In this document: positions 11,158-23,526 of the stretch, in pieces
Layout of the letters: every line of letters starts with the position of its first letter
Position numbering within the stretch: the stretch's first letter is position 1
Program-made: the position numbers and the translations under genes
Assembly (NCBI GenBank): GCA_002914805.1
Contig: JXTB01000018.1
Span: 1,642,901-1,706,900, forward strand
DNA length: 64,000 nucleotides
Source of the DNA: Parasponia andersonii
Taxonomy: Eukaryota > Streptophyta > Magnoliopsida > Rosales > Cannabaceae
Direction: 5' to 3'
Notes under the pieces: generated by a model
The model's database searches: none
What the model saw: the letters and a program-made list of their open reading frames with translations, nothing else
What the model was told of the DNA's origin: nothing

Positions 11158-14100
11158 ATGGAGATGGTTGGAGTAAAACAGGGTTTGAGATCGATGTCGA
11201 AGTCGATTCTGATGATGTCGCTTAATTTCTTGTTAGCTTTCGTGTTTGTCTCGGCGGAAAGAGGCATGAAAACGGAGCTTTCGAGGTTCAATGGAAGAGG
11301 TGGCTCTGACTTTGACTCTCAATCCAATTTCCTCCTTAGAGCTGTGAATTTCTTATGGCAATCTGATGCATCGGGTTATGAGCACGTTTGGCCGGTAAAA
11401 AGTTTCGATTCACCTTGTTCCCCACTAATATTATGTTTTTCATTTGAAATCTTTTTTCTTTGATTTGTTTTAAATTTTTGTTTATTTATAATTTGATAAT
11501 AATATTTGTCTCACATAATTACCTTTTGGTTTTATGTATTCAACTTTTTGGAGTATACTATAGGCTATAGTGGTTAATTTGTGGGATCAGGACAGGAAAC
11601 TTTTTAAGTTGAAAGTGAAGATTCTGATCTTTTTCGAAATATAATACCAAATCAAAAGCTACCCATATCTCTTGTTGTGTTCCCACTTTAGAATTCAAGA
11701 TGCGGTGAATAGTGATTTTCTCTACTCTTTTTAAAGTATGGGTTATTGTGAATTTTGCGTTTTTTTGGCATTTTGCTAATTTTGCTGAACAGGAAATGTT
11801 ATTAATTTTTTGGGCATTTTAAAATATGGGTTATTATGATATTAAATTTTTGGGCATTTTAAAATATGAGTTATTATGATATTTGTTTTTTGGGCATTTA
11901 AAAGATGGGTTATTATGAATTTTGCGGTTCATGATATAATTTTTTTTTTTTTTTGGCATTTTTAGGATATGGGTTATTGCTAATTTTGCTGAACAGAATA
12001 TGATTTTTATGTATTTTTTCTGGGCTTTTTAAAGTTTGGCTTGTAAATTTTTCTATACAGGACATGAAATTTGGGTGGCAAATTGTTCTGGGTTCTATAG
12101 TTGGATTCTTTGGAGCTGCGTTTGGGAGTGTTGGTGGCGTTGGCGGTGGTGGCATTTTTGTACCTATGCTTAGCCTCATTATTGGGTTTGATGCAAAATC
12201 CGCGACAGCTATATCAAAATGTAGAACAATATATATTCTCTCTCTAACACAAGTTCTCTATATAATATCGTTTATAAACGTTACAGAAAGTTATCTGCAT
12301 CTTGAATGAACTTCTGATCCTGTGAAAATTGAACCGTCAGTTTAGTACGGATAAATCTTTATACGTGCTGTTTGAAACGACTCAGTTTCTAAGAATTTTT
12401 TAAAAAAACCTGTTAGACTTTTCTCTGAGAATCTAGGCTGATTTGATTTTTAATGAAGCTTTCTGAAGTTCTGAATCCTGGGCGTTATTTGGCACTTATT
12501 AGAAAAATATTTTCATGAAGTAGTTTTCATGGAAGGATCTTATTGTTATCTAAGTTTTGCACTCGCCTTAACCTGCAAAGCCCTGCATTCTGATTGTTTT
12601 GTCAGGTATGATCATGGGTGCAGCTGCCTCAACTGTTTACTATAACCTTAAACTAAGGCATCCGACTCTTGATATGCCCATTATTGACTATGATTTAGCT
12701 TTGCTCATACAACCGATGCTCATGCTGGGAATTAGTATTGGAGTGGCATTCAATGTGATATTTGCTGATTGGATGGTCACTATTTTGCTTATTGTACTCT
12801 TTCTGGGTAAGGACTAATTTATTTGCTGTTTACCCTTCATGAGCATTTCTGCAAATAGTAATTAACTTCACTATAATGGTGGTTTGCAGGCACATCTACA
12901 AAGGCATTTTTCAAGGGTGTTGAAACATGGAAAAAGGAGACCATAATGAAGAAGGTAGTCTCATTTATTTTGCTCTTAATCATAATAACTCAAATGTATG
13001 TGCTTCATCATACAGAAAAGAAGTCAATCTATTGAGCTGAAAATCATAATCTTTTTTTTATTATTATTTACTTACCATCAACATGAAATACCCAATGTTG
13101 CTAATCATTTGAATCCAATTTTAGGAGGCTGCTAAGCGTTTGGAATCAGAAGGTGGGTTTATTTATGTTTTACATAGTCAAAAGAATCTGAATATTCCTT
13201 GCTCGTAAATTGATTTCTGATATCAGCCTATGTATTCATCTTGGTCAATTAGGTACGAATGGTGAGGATGCAGAATACAGAGCTCTTCCTGCTGGTCCAA
13301 GCAATGTCTCACAAAAGAACAATGATGAACTTGAGGTTAGTGCTATTAGCACTCCTCTGCTAAGATCTAACCCAGTTAGTGGAGTTATAAAAGCTAAATC
13401 AATCAAAACCTTTCAGGTCCCAGTTCTTGAGAATGTATACTGGAAGGAACTTGGACTTTTAGTCTTTGTCTGGGTAGCATTCCTTGGACTGCAAATTGGC
13501 AAGGTAACACTTCTCATTTATTTTTCTGAAAGGTGCACTTTGGCTGATATATTATCAAATTGTGAAGCTCACCTTTGTATCCTGTTGCCTGCAGACTTAT
13601 ACAAGTACTTGTTCAATAGCATATTGGGTATTAAACTTGATGCAGGTACTTCTTCTAACCAATGTGGCTGCTACTTTCTTCCCCTCTGAATGCATCTGTG
13701 CTTATGTTAGTATTTATGCCATGTGTCGAATATTAATACCTGAACATTGTTGGGAGAACCATTACTTTTTGAGTTTCAGAAAGGCTTTAAAATCGCATTA
13801 AACAATGAATTTCATTGTCTGCAGATCCCAGTTTCTGTTGGAGTAACATTGTATGAGGCAGTTAGCCTGTACAAGGGGCGGAGAGTAATTGCATCAAAGG
13901 GTGAGGAGGGAACAAATTGGCGAGTGCACCAGTTGGTTCTCTATTGTGCTTGTGGGGTTCTTGCAGGCATAGTTGGTGGTTTGCTTGGGCTTGGTGGAGG
14001 GTTTATCATGGGTCCAATGTTTTTGGAGATGGGAGTGCCCCCTCAGGTGAGTTTAGAATTTCCTGCTGGATAAAATGTATCAAAACTAAACATGTTGGAA

Positions 14101-14971
14101 TGTTGAGTTTATACCTTAAGCAATCAGTCTCTGCTTTATTTCAATTAAATTACTAGAATAGCCATCCAAAATGGAAACAGGTCCTGGGGTTGAGCATGGT
14201 GGAGAGATTTGTGACATATAAGAAATTTAAAAAATATGCATCTAAGGTGTCAACCAAGGAAACATCAAAACAATAATTTCATATTGGTCTTGGTTGAAAG
14301 GACATTTGAGTTTTGCTCTGGCTTAGTAAAAGCGAAACACATTTAAGAGTTAATTATATAAGAAATTTTCCAGTGAAACTTAATACTTACTTCTGTGCAG
14401 GTCTCGAGTGCCACGGCCACATTTGCAATGACTTTCTCCTCATCTATGTCTGTCGTAGAGTATTACCTTCTGAAACGTTTTCCAGTTCCTTATGGTTAGT
14501 GCCGTGTAACACTTAGATCTCTATTATCACTTCTAACTTCCTTTGGATTGTTCAACACCTTTACAACTGGACAGATCGAGTACTTGATTTCTGTAAATGC
14601 TAATATGTTTTGTAATTGATTTGCAGCCGCATACTTTGTTGCTGTGGCTACTGTTGCGGCCTTTATAGGACAGCATATCGTAAGAAGGCTAATTATTTTC
14701 TTTGGAAGGGCATCCTTGATAATCTTCATTCTAGCCTTTACGATATTTGTCAGTGCAATCTCACTGGGTGAGCTTTTCATCACAGCTTGTTTTCTTGTTT
14801 TGCTGAAATACATTGCTTGATATTAACCCAAAACTGGCGAAGCACCTACAATCCTAATGAACGAACTTCTACATCTCTTCTGTAGGTGGGGTTGGGATAT
14901 CAAACATGATTGGAAAGATTGAAGGGCACGAATACATGGGCTTTGAAAACCTCTGCAAGTACGAAGTTTAG
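11158..14971 (+). CDS. Sulfite exporter TauE/SafE-like membrane protein, gene 1
   Basis: Twelve exons: 11158..11394, 12061..12220, 12606..12806, 12890..12954, 13125..13152, 13253..13335, 13417..13503, 13595..13645, 13825..14046, 14401..14494, 14627..14767, 14886..14971. All introns are GT-AG and the frame stays open for 484 codons, the usual length of plant TauE/SafE proteins. An N-terminal hydrophobic signal or anchor segment (about residues 17-33) precedes a plant-conserved [11 protein letters not shown] stretch. Two TauE half-repeats follow, each with a glycine-rich membrane motif: [16 protein letters not shown] (residues 100-115) and [14 protein letters not shown] (about 355-368), then [18 protein letters not shown]. 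Bacterial TauE/SafE members export sulfite or organosulfonates; the substrate of the plant proteins is not settled. The C terminus CKYEV differs from the CKYGG form usual in the family. The start is the first ATG giving a hydrophobic N terminus; two later in-frame ATGs are close by. The paralogue lies about 8.5 kb downstream. Confidence 0.93.
13336..13416 (+). other. 81-nt intron of TauE gene 1 that is open in frame
   Basis: Alignment with gene 2, which has an intron at exactly this junction (39876..40063), implies that GTTAGTGC...TTTCAG is an intron. It is 81 bases long, divisible by three, and has no in-frame stop. Retention would therefore add 27 residues to the variable loop between the two TauE halves without breaking the protein. 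It may be spliced alternatively. Confidence 0.65.
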
Positions 14972-16490
14972 AATTCATTCTCTTTCTGTTTTTGGATTCT
15001 TACGAATTTGTTGCCGAATCCTCAAGGCTGCATGTGTACCTTTTGCTTCGTACCAAATCCTTGGGTTAGAAGGACCAGAGATGAGTATTACTGTTCTTTT
15101 AATTCCTCTATTTAGTGAATCCAATTTTTTTTTTTTCAATTTCAAGTTACTCGTGTATTTTTTCATTTGAAATTTTAGGTGTAACAAATGTTGCCTAGAA
15201 TATTACAGATGAGAAGATGCAAAATCTTTCAGCAATTTTGTTCTTGGTGTTTCATTTTGTTTCTTTTCTTCCTTTTGTCACTTTTTATTGGCAATCGAAT
15301 GGACCAGATCTTGATAAAAACCTCATGCTTCAAAACCGTTGACGTGTGTGAGTTATGCATTCCAACGGGGGAAATATTTAGTTGATAAATGATAAGCCAG
15401 ACTATAATTATATGTATATCATCATAGTTAGGATATGCAATGTGAGCAGGTCGACAAACATTAGCAACAACTATCATTACGTTTCATTATGTTTTTTTAC
15501 ACAGATTACGTCAGATTACCACGTAATTTAAACTAGTCTGAAACAATTTTGATTGTGGTTCCTAGCAAGTAGACAGTACTAGTACGAGTTGTTGTCTGCA
15601 AGTTTAACTCGAACTCTTTCACGTGATCCCTACACATAGTTTCGATATGCCACATGCAAATTCGAATCGAGGAAACAGTAAATCAATATACAGTAAAATC
15701 GAATTGAGATATAGTTAATATGGTAGTAGTAATATTGTAAAAAACTGTTAAAAGCACAATTAAAAAGCATCGACGTGGTATATACCATGCTGATGCCAAG
15801 TGTTTTTTTTTTCTTTTTTTTTTTGGGGGGGGGGGGGGGGGGGGAAGAAAAGGTCTTAAATAACAATGCTAAATTTAGCATAAGTTTTACTAAGTGCTAT
15901 TTTGTGCGCCTAACAACACTTACGAGAAGCAAATTTATAAATGTAGCATGAACTTTAAATGTACAATATGGTCATGTAATGAGTAGGTGAACGGTGTTAA
16001 CAAAATAATAATGATAATCAATAAGATGACAATACTTTCGGTAACTAAAAATAATATTTAGATACAAATAGCATTTTATAGCATGATAGCGAGCGTAAGT
16101 AAGTAATATATTTAGTATTTTGACATGTAACATGCTAAATTTAATATTTTTTAATATGCTAAATTTTGCTTTAGCATACTCTTTTGTACTGGAGATTGTC
16201 AAATGTCTGTTGCTAGAAACAAGTGATAAATTGTATTTCTTTCTGTTTTCTTCTTTTGGAAAGTGATAGTATTGATACAACTAGATAAGTGATAAGTCTT
16301 CGAAACCCGATATGCAGCATGCGTCGTGGTTATAAGTTGTTTTGAAGATCAGCTATAAATGTGGTGAATATGTCGTTAATGCGGTGCAACTTGTCGTTTG
16401 CTCTTTTGGCAGATTAATGACTATAGAGTGTATATGGTCAGTGGCCCTATCGTAATTTCTGGGCCGGTTTTGGTGACTTGGTGTGTTATT
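14972..16490. other. Gene 1 3' flank and intergenic DNA with a poly-G tract
   Basis: The 3' UTR of gene 1 probably occupies the first few hundred bases. At 15803..15844 a T-rich run is followed by 20 consecutive G (15825..15844), flanked by unique AT-rich DNA. No gene is supported; short open frames across the homopolymers are artefacts. Confidence 0.5.
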
Positions 16491-17060
16491 TAGGGACGTA
16501 AACGGGGCGGGGCAGAGCCGGGAATGCCCTCCCCGACCCCGGAGAATTTCCCATAAAGGCGGGGCGGGGAATCCCCGATGGGGTCAAGGCAGGGAGGGGA
16601 ATGCCAGCTTGATAAACATAATAATTAAAAAAAATGGTACTTCAGTCGCGTCTTATTCTTAAAGATAAAATTTCAAATTTATCTCTTCATTCAACATGAA
16701 TAAAGTAATTTCAAAAAAAAAAACTATAGTTAAAATATATATATATATATATATATACATTATAGAGATAAAAGCTCTACTCTAATCTTATTAGAATAAA
16801 AAAACGCACAAAACACCAAGAACAAAAAAAAAAACACAAGCCCAAAAACTAGAAAAATACCATAAATATCATAACATAATTTGTGTTATATTTATATATA
16901 TATATAATTTGTTTTAAAATATAATGTAATAAGTATCTCGAGGCAGGTTTGAGGTGGGGAATGCCTCCCCTGGGCCCGTCTCCGAATAATCCCCCGAACA
17001 TGCCCCAATAGAGACAGGGTCCATGGGGATCCGACTCCACAGGGCAAATTCACAACCCTA
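16491..17060. mobile_element. hAT-like non-autonomous element with GC-rich ends
   Basis: The left end TAGGGACGTAAAC and right end CACAACCCTA form short inverted termini of the TAGGG...CCCTA type seen in hAT-like plant MITEs. Flanking 8-mers GTGTTATT (16483..16490) and TTATTATT (17061..17068) match at 6 of 8 positions, compatible with a decayed hAT target duplication. Both ends carry GGGGCGGGG- and GGGGAATGCC-type blocks in inverted relation around an AT-rich middle with a (TA)n at 16736..16757. No transposase is present. Confidence 0.5.
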
Positions 17061-18792
17061 TTATTATTCAATGTGTGCGGCTATATTGTAGTCCCACTGA
17101 AATTCTACTACGAGTAAAAAGTAGTTGTAGGAAAAAAAAAAAGTCTAAACATAATCTACAAAATTATTGTATTGTTTAAAAAATAACGTCTAAGTATTTG
17201 GTAAACTATATATTATGTGTGTTGTAAAATAATATTTTAAATAATTTATATTTAAAATAATTAGCTTTAAAAAACAATATTTTTCTTATTTCTCAAATTA
17301 TAACAGCTAATGCAAATCACGTGTTGCAGGAATCATCTGAAATCTAAGCCAAGTTGTAATATACCAAACTACTCCAGTGACAAAATGACGAGCTTGTCAG
17401 TGAGCATTTTCACCCTCAGTACTTGTCATGTAATGTCAATTTCTCAATGCTTATATCAAATTTGTATTCTTCTTTGGTTTTCGTATATAGAAAAAACTAA
17501 GAAATACCGGTAAATACCACCATTTGTCTTCAATCTTCTGTTTTCTTTTTTTCTTTTTTCTTTTTTTAATTCAAATGTAACTTTCTTTTGTTAGCAATAT
17601 TAGTCCTTTTGAAAAATTTTATTTAAATTTAAAAATTATGTTAGAATTCATTTGAATGGAAAAACTTTTGTGTCACTGATCCTTATTTGTTTCAAATGTT
17701 TAGTAATTTGGTAATTTGGTTCATAGTCTTTTTTTTTTCTTGATATTCCTATTTCAAGTTAACAATATTGTATCCATCGTTCCTATTAAAATAAAAAAAT
17801 AATGATATTCTCTAATTCTTGTCAAAATTATAGCTAAAAATAATTATAATGAAACTACTCGATAAAAAAAATAAAAAAAAATCTATAAAATCTCCAAACT
17901 TAGCTATATTACTCATTACATGTAAACAGTTAGTTTTTTAAAAATAAAAAAACAAAAGGATGGGGGTGGGATTCCATAATTTCCAGGCTTAGTCATGTTA
18001 CTTTTTTTTATTTAAACAACTAGCTATTTTTTTTTTCAGAATTACTAATTTTCAATTCAATGAAAATTCAATAGATTAAAAGTAAACTTTTCGTCAAATT
18101 GAATAGTAGAAAACGTCAAATCTTCAGATTTAGTTTCGGGAGTTACTATAATTTGACATAAACTAATGTGTGCTAGTATGTTTTTTTTTTTCTTTTTTTT
18201 TTCAATTTGATTATGAAATGAATTTCTTTTATACATGACTTTGAATTTTAATTTTTCAAAAAGCTTTTAGACAGCAACCTTAGAGAGTATTACGAGTAGA
18301 AAAACAATATTTCGAATAAATGATACTTAGCTATGATAATTGCCTAAGAAAAATAGATGTAATTCATTGAAATATTGCTATTTCCTTCTCCTACTCTACA
18401 AGCTCACGTACATAGTCTCTGAACTGTTGTTTTGCATAAAAATTTTCAAAACATTAGAAGACACAATATCATTAATTAGAGATATGAATGAAAAGAAAAA
18501 AACTAGAGATCTACTAAATTACTACAAAATAAAAGGGTCAATGACACAAAGTTTTTCCTCGTCAAATAAGTTTTAAGTGAATTTTAGATAAAATATACTA
18601 AAAAGGATTATCAGTACTAACAAAAAAAAATTTAGATACTTGAATGTCACCAAAAATAAATAAATAAATAAATATTGGAGACCAATTTACCAAACTGGTA
18701 AAATGTTAGGGACCAATGTACCCATTTACCCATGAAATATTAATAAAGATTTGGATTTATATCCTTTATGAGAAAGACTTGATATATATATA
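17061..18792. other. AT-rich intergenic DNA, nothing recognised
   Basis: Long A and T tracts. Short open frames (for example near 17310 and 18340) have low-complexity composition and no recognisable family. No gene is supported. Confidence 0.5.
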
Positions 18793-19035
18793 TGATTGTC
18801 AATCCAATAGGTATATATTTTTTTTTACCTATGAGTAGGTATTTTTTTTTAGCCATTGGATCACCATCTAATAGTAATCCAATGGCCATAATGAAGTACA
18901 TGAAAAGACGTGCATCATTAATGTTCTTTCTCTCTCTTACTTTTTACAATAAAAAAATGTGCATGCTAAATTTTCATTAGCCAAATTGATACCTATGCAT
19001 AGATTAAAAAAAATATATCTATTGGATTGGTACCC
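18793..19035 (-). mobile_element. MITE family 1, copy B
   Basis: Reverse orientation relative to copy A. It reads from ATTGTCAATCCAATAGG to CTATTGGATTGGTACC and carries the family core GACGTGCATCATTAATG. It is flanked by (TA)n on both sides. Confidence 0.8.
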
Positions 19036-19067
<32 letters not shown>

Positions 19068-19301
19068 GGACACCAATCCAGTAGGTATTTTTTTTTTACC
19101 TATGCATAGGTATCAATTTGACCAATGAAAATTTAACATCCACATTTTTTTATTGTAAAAAGTAAGAGAGAGAGAGCATTAATGATGCACGTCTTTTCAT
19201 GCACTTCATTATAGCCATTGGATCACTATCTGGTGATCCAACAGCTAAAAAAAACATACTCACCCATAGGTAAAGAAAAAAAATACCTATTGGATTGGCA
19301 A

Positions 19302-19303
<2 letters not shown>
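19068..19303 (+). mobile_element. MITE family 1, copy C
   Basis: The best preserved copy. It starts GGACACCAATCCAGTAGGTA and ends ATACCTATTGGATTGGCAACC, giving terminal inverted repeats of about 20 bases. The core has GCATTAATGATGCACGTC. It sits between two (TA)n runs, the right one 19304..19343. Confidence 0.85.

Positions 19304-19343
<40 letters not shown>
19304..19343. repeat. (TA)n microsatellite between two MITE copies
   Basis: An uninterrupted TA run of about 40 bases separates MITE copies C and D. All seven copies of this family abut such runs. Confidence 0.95.
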
Positions 19344-19345
<2 letters not shown>

Positions 19346-19565
19346 ACACCAACCCACTAAGTATTTTTTTTTTAACTTATCTATAAATATTATTTTGTCT
19401 ACTTTGTCCACACATGCCTTTTATGAAAAAAGATAGAGAAAGAGAATCATTAAATAATGTGCATTTTTTTTCAACTACTCATATTATGATAGTCATTAAA
19501 TAATGATCCAATAACTAAAAGAAAATACCTATCTGCTAGTAAAAAAAACTATTAAATTGATAACC
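19344..19565 (+). mobile_element. MITE family 1, copy D
   Basis: Starts GGACACCAACCCACTAAGTA and ends ACTATTAAATTGATAACC. It is more diverged than copy C, with the core reduced to AATAATGTGCA and TAATGATCCAATAAC. TA-rich flanks occur on both sides. Confidence 0.7.
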
Positions 19566-19828
19566 ATATATATGTATATATTGGTATAATTATTTGGCAC
19601 GTCGACAAAATGTAAAAATTGTAATTTTTTTACAGTTCAAATAAATAGTTTTTATCACCATTATCAGCATTGGAAACAATAGGAGAAAGTTCCATACACT
19701 ATCCCTGTATCTAAGAAAAATATCTAATTGAACAGGTATAAAATTACGATTGGTCTTCGAGAATGGAATACTAAATAAAAAACCGTCCATGATCTACCTC
19801 TTACTACCTTAATTGTATAGGTATATAT

Positions 19829-20180
19829 TGGAGTGGTGAATAGGAACTGCAATGATTTTGTAGCGGGGGCTATGTCTAAAAGGATTATTGGTAGCTTTGA
19901 ACGTTTTATTGCGAAACTGTTAGCAAAGAGAGAGGTTTACTATTTGCAAAGCATCACAATGTGATGGTTAACTCCTTTGAAAATGAAAATGGTTACCTAA
20001 ATGTTGTCTAATTAGTTAATCATGGTCGTAGTTTGTCTTTAAATGACTTGATTGTCATTGACATTGTTTCTCATCCGAGAGAAGATGGCAATAGTTCTTG
20101 TTCTATTATATTCCTCATAATAGAATCATGGTAGCCCATATACTTACCACTTTTTGTGGCAGTGATCTAGAGAAAATTGT
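19829..20180 (+). pseudogene. Decayed RNase H-like (RVT_3) domain of a retroelement
   Basis: Conceptual translation starts GVVNRNCNDFVAGAMSKRI, then GSFERFIAKLLAKREVYYL, which matches the layout of plant RVT_3 RNase H-like domains (GVVIRD...F..A.A......S....AE..A.REGL). After frame changes a segment IPHNRIMVAHILTTF resembles the conserved HVPREANRVAHxLA end. Stops and frameshifts show that it is dead. Such domains occur at the end of plant LINE-type reverse transcriptase genes and in free fragments. No reverse transcriptase is found beside it. Confidence 0.45.
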
Positions 20181-22610
20181 TAGATTTGACGTATTACTTA
20201 CTTGTAGTGCTCATTTTGTAGTGAACGATTCCTCGTGATCAATGAAGATCTTTTATCTTTTACCTTAAAAAAAGGAGTAATATTTACTAACCTCAAATAG
20301 AAAATAAAATAATAATTTACTATATCATAAAAGTTGCAAATATTTAAGTGACATTTTTTTTTTTACTTGGAAATCAGGCTGAAGGTAAAATTCAAATTTA
20401 AGATCCTCTATAACGAAAGAAGGAATGGTAATTAACTCTACAATTAAGACATGGCACCTAACAAATATCTTAGAAATTCAAAGTATGTATAACTTGACAT
20501 TTAACATTTATCATTACTAGAAATGAGACAATTTAACTTGACATTCGTTATCGTTAACGGTTGTCAACAGTAGTAGAGGGAAAGGGGTAGTAAGTAGGGG
20601 TCATGGCCTTTACTCAATGTTTTTAAAAATAAAAATTTTTATGTAAAATAATTTCTTTGTTTACTACTTGCCCCCATTTAAAAAATAGTTATAGAGATTT
20701 TTCCTCATTTTGAGATGTTAATTCACTCTTAGAATCGCATAAATAAAATATTTCCCTTTCATTTAATTTTCAAAATAGACATTGAGAATAAATAGAATTT
20801 TAAAAGACTTTTCATTTGTTACAAGTATTTCAAATTTTTATCTTCTATGATAATGTGTTTAATAAATTTCATAATATAAAATATTTTTTTCAAGATGCAA
20901 TCTGCTTTATTATTATTTAGAATATGTTACTGAAATTTTAGAATTTTTGCATACTATTTTTCGCATTAAAAAAAATTACTTTACCGTTCCCACTACAAAT
21001 TGGTTATGGCTCTGCCACTGGTCGTCAACGTTCATTGTCTTCTTCAAGTGTCGTAACCATTGTGATTAAGATAACTAATGCATGTATAATTAGTCTCCTT
21101 GACGTATCATCATTTGAGATAAATCTTAAATTTTTTTTATTTCCTAAACTTAAAGTGCTGATTTGAATTTTTAAAAACAAAACAAGAAAATGTTAATAGA
21201 CCTACTGATCAACAAAAATGCTTTTAGATTTTCAAAGATTTTTTTCTTTAATCAAACAAAAAAATTGATTATTTAACTTTTTTATTAAAAAAAAAAAATT
21301 GGAGAAAAGACGACAATGTGATAACTCTTTTTGGACTTGACTATAGGATCATCTAACTCTACTAATGAGAATATTAATAAAGGTCCTTTGGGTGGGTCTA
21401 AAATCTAAATAGAGTAATGGTCTAATTTGGTTAAGCTTTTCAACAATCTAAACGTACTTATTAAACAATTTTTATGTCAAATGATATTTGGTAAAAACTA
21501 GAAAAGTAGATTTTTAAAAAAATTTGATAAAGCTACGGCTAAAAAGCTAAAAGATGGCAAAAGGGAGCTTCAGAGTTCGGCTTGTACCAGAATTTGTTTA
21601 GCATTTAATGAAAATTTTAATATACCAAAAATATCTCCAAACAATTAGAAAAGTACCAACAACTATCCCTTCGTCTATTGGGCCGTACGAGTTCTCTATC
21701 CCCAAACTAGAAATACCAATAATTTAGTTTGAGATCTCACACTTATGAACTAAGCAATACCAGAAATACGCGCCTTTCTTTTTTATTTTTAGTTAAATAT
21801 ATATTTTTTCCCAGCTAGCTATCACATCCAGCACCAGCCACATCGTCCCCCAATACCTTCCCAAACGCCGACCACTCGATCTCCCTCATCTCATTTTTCT
21901 CCCCTCAACAATGGAGCTTCCTTGGGTCTCATCGGTGGCTCTGAAGGCGAGAATGAATGGGTTTCTTCTCCCATCGACGTTGATTATCAAAGATGCTACT
22001 TGGGTCAAAGAATGGCTACTGAGAGATGCCAATTTCAATCGAATGGATACTAATCCAAACTTTCTATTATTTTATTTTTAGTTAAAGATACTAATATTAT
22101 CCATTTTTATCTCCAATATTTAGAAAAAGTTACTAAAAAATTTAGTAATATGTATGTTATTCTCAAAAATTTGTTTATGAAACTTATATTAGATGAGAAG
22201 TAATAAATTTAATTCAATTATTTTCATATTAAATATTTTTTAAACAAATATTTTGTAAAAATATTTATATGCTTAATATATGTAAAATTTTTTTTTAAAA
22301 AAAAATCTATTAAAATATTTATAAAATATTTTATAAAAAAGTCTATTATTTTATATAAACTTTTTAGAAAATAGTATAATTGTACAAAATATTTATTTTG
22401 GTCTTGATATAATATTTTTTAATTATAATTTATTAAATACACAATTATTTTACATTACACTTTTCTCTCGCCAGAGTTAAAAAGTACTTATTTTAAAATC
22501 AACTTTTCTACTAAACTAGACAATGAGTCCTACAAAAAGTGGTAAGGGAAAGGGTTGAGAACTTAATACCGCACTTTTGTTGCACGTACCCCCATTTCAA
22601 AACCCTTGAC
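20181..22610. other. AT-rich intergenic DNA
   Basis: No gene is supported. A short frame starting at 21911 (MELPWVSSVALKARM...) runs about 56 codons in a locally GC-richer patch (21830..22060), but I recognise no family. The rest is A/T-rich sequence with homopolymer tracts. Confidence 0.45.
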
Positions 22611-23108
22611 ACTGGACCAGATCCTCTGTCATAATCCGGTGTCTCCTTTTCTGTCCAGCCAATAAATTGGCGACACCTCATTTGTCTCATTTGCTAACTT
22701 CTCAGAAAGAGTTAAAGTATACAAGAACAAAGCTTTTAGAAGTCTCATTTTCCAAAATATTATAAATCAGCATAAAACTCTTTCGAGTTCGGATCAGACT
22801 TATATAACCCAAGATCCAAGTGTCCAAACTCGTTTGCAGCTTTGGGGGGGTTATCAGTATCACCAATAGAAACTAGGTTAAATACTTTTTTGTTTATATT
22901 AAATAAGTTATATATTAAAAAGATTTAGAAGTGCACGTGACGAGAGACTTGCAATTTCATTTTGATTTGTTTATTAAACGGAATTCACGTTAGGAGCTGA
23001 AGAGGGGAAAGCACGTGAAGTAGGATTTCATTTAAATGAGGTGTCGCCAATTTATTGGCTAGACAGAGAAGACGACAGGGGATTATGACAGAGGATCCGG
23101 GTCCACAC
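22611..23108. mobile_element. Palindromic (long terminal inverted repeat) element upstream of TauE gene 2
   Basis: The left arm (22611..22684) contains ATCCTCTGTCATAATC and CCAATAAATTGGCGACACC. The right arm (about 23033..23108) contains their reverse complements in the reverse order. Arms are about 75 bases with some mismatches, enclosing about 350 bases with no coding capacity. This is the structure of a foldback or MITE-type element. Its right end lies about 420 bases before the gene 2 start codon, so it probably overlaps that promoter region. I found no clear target-site duplication. Confidence 0.65.
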
Positions 23109-23390
23109 TAAGTAAAAGAGAGCTCGACCACCACGTCACCTTTTCGGTAGTAATAAATGTTACATTCCATCCCACGTTGGGGCATTTTCAAAGTAATCTC
23201 CTCATTTTTGGGATATAGGACATTTTCAAAGTAATCTCCTATTATTAAATCCAAAAATCATACTTTTTTGTTTCATAGTCTTTTTTTTTTTTTTTTCTTT
23301 TTTCGGTCTTTGTTTTGTAGTCATAATTGAGTGGACGATTTTTCTCCATGGACTGACAGTGTCACATTTTCTCAACCACCACGCTGGTAC

Positions 23391-23394
<4 letters not shown>

Positions 23395-23427
<33 letters not shown>
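23395..23427 (+). repeat. (GA)n microsatellite in the gene 2 leader
   Basis: A GA dinucleotide tract followed by a G run, about 100 bases before the gene 2 ATG. It corresponds to the (GA)n tract in the gene 1 leader. Confidence 0.85.
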
Positions 23428-23429
<2 letters not shown>

Positions 23430-23526
23430 GGGGGGGGGGGCGGGACAGAGAAAAAGTTGCTTTTTTTTTTTTTTTTTTTTAATTTTCCTTTTTTGAGTTG
23501 TCTTGTAGTTTTGCATTTTGCTGCCG

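Noticed and set aside
10797-11225. A 142-codon + strand frame upstream of TauE gene 1
   Set aside because: It starts in the (GA)n tract, runs through the leader in a different frame and has low-complexity composition.
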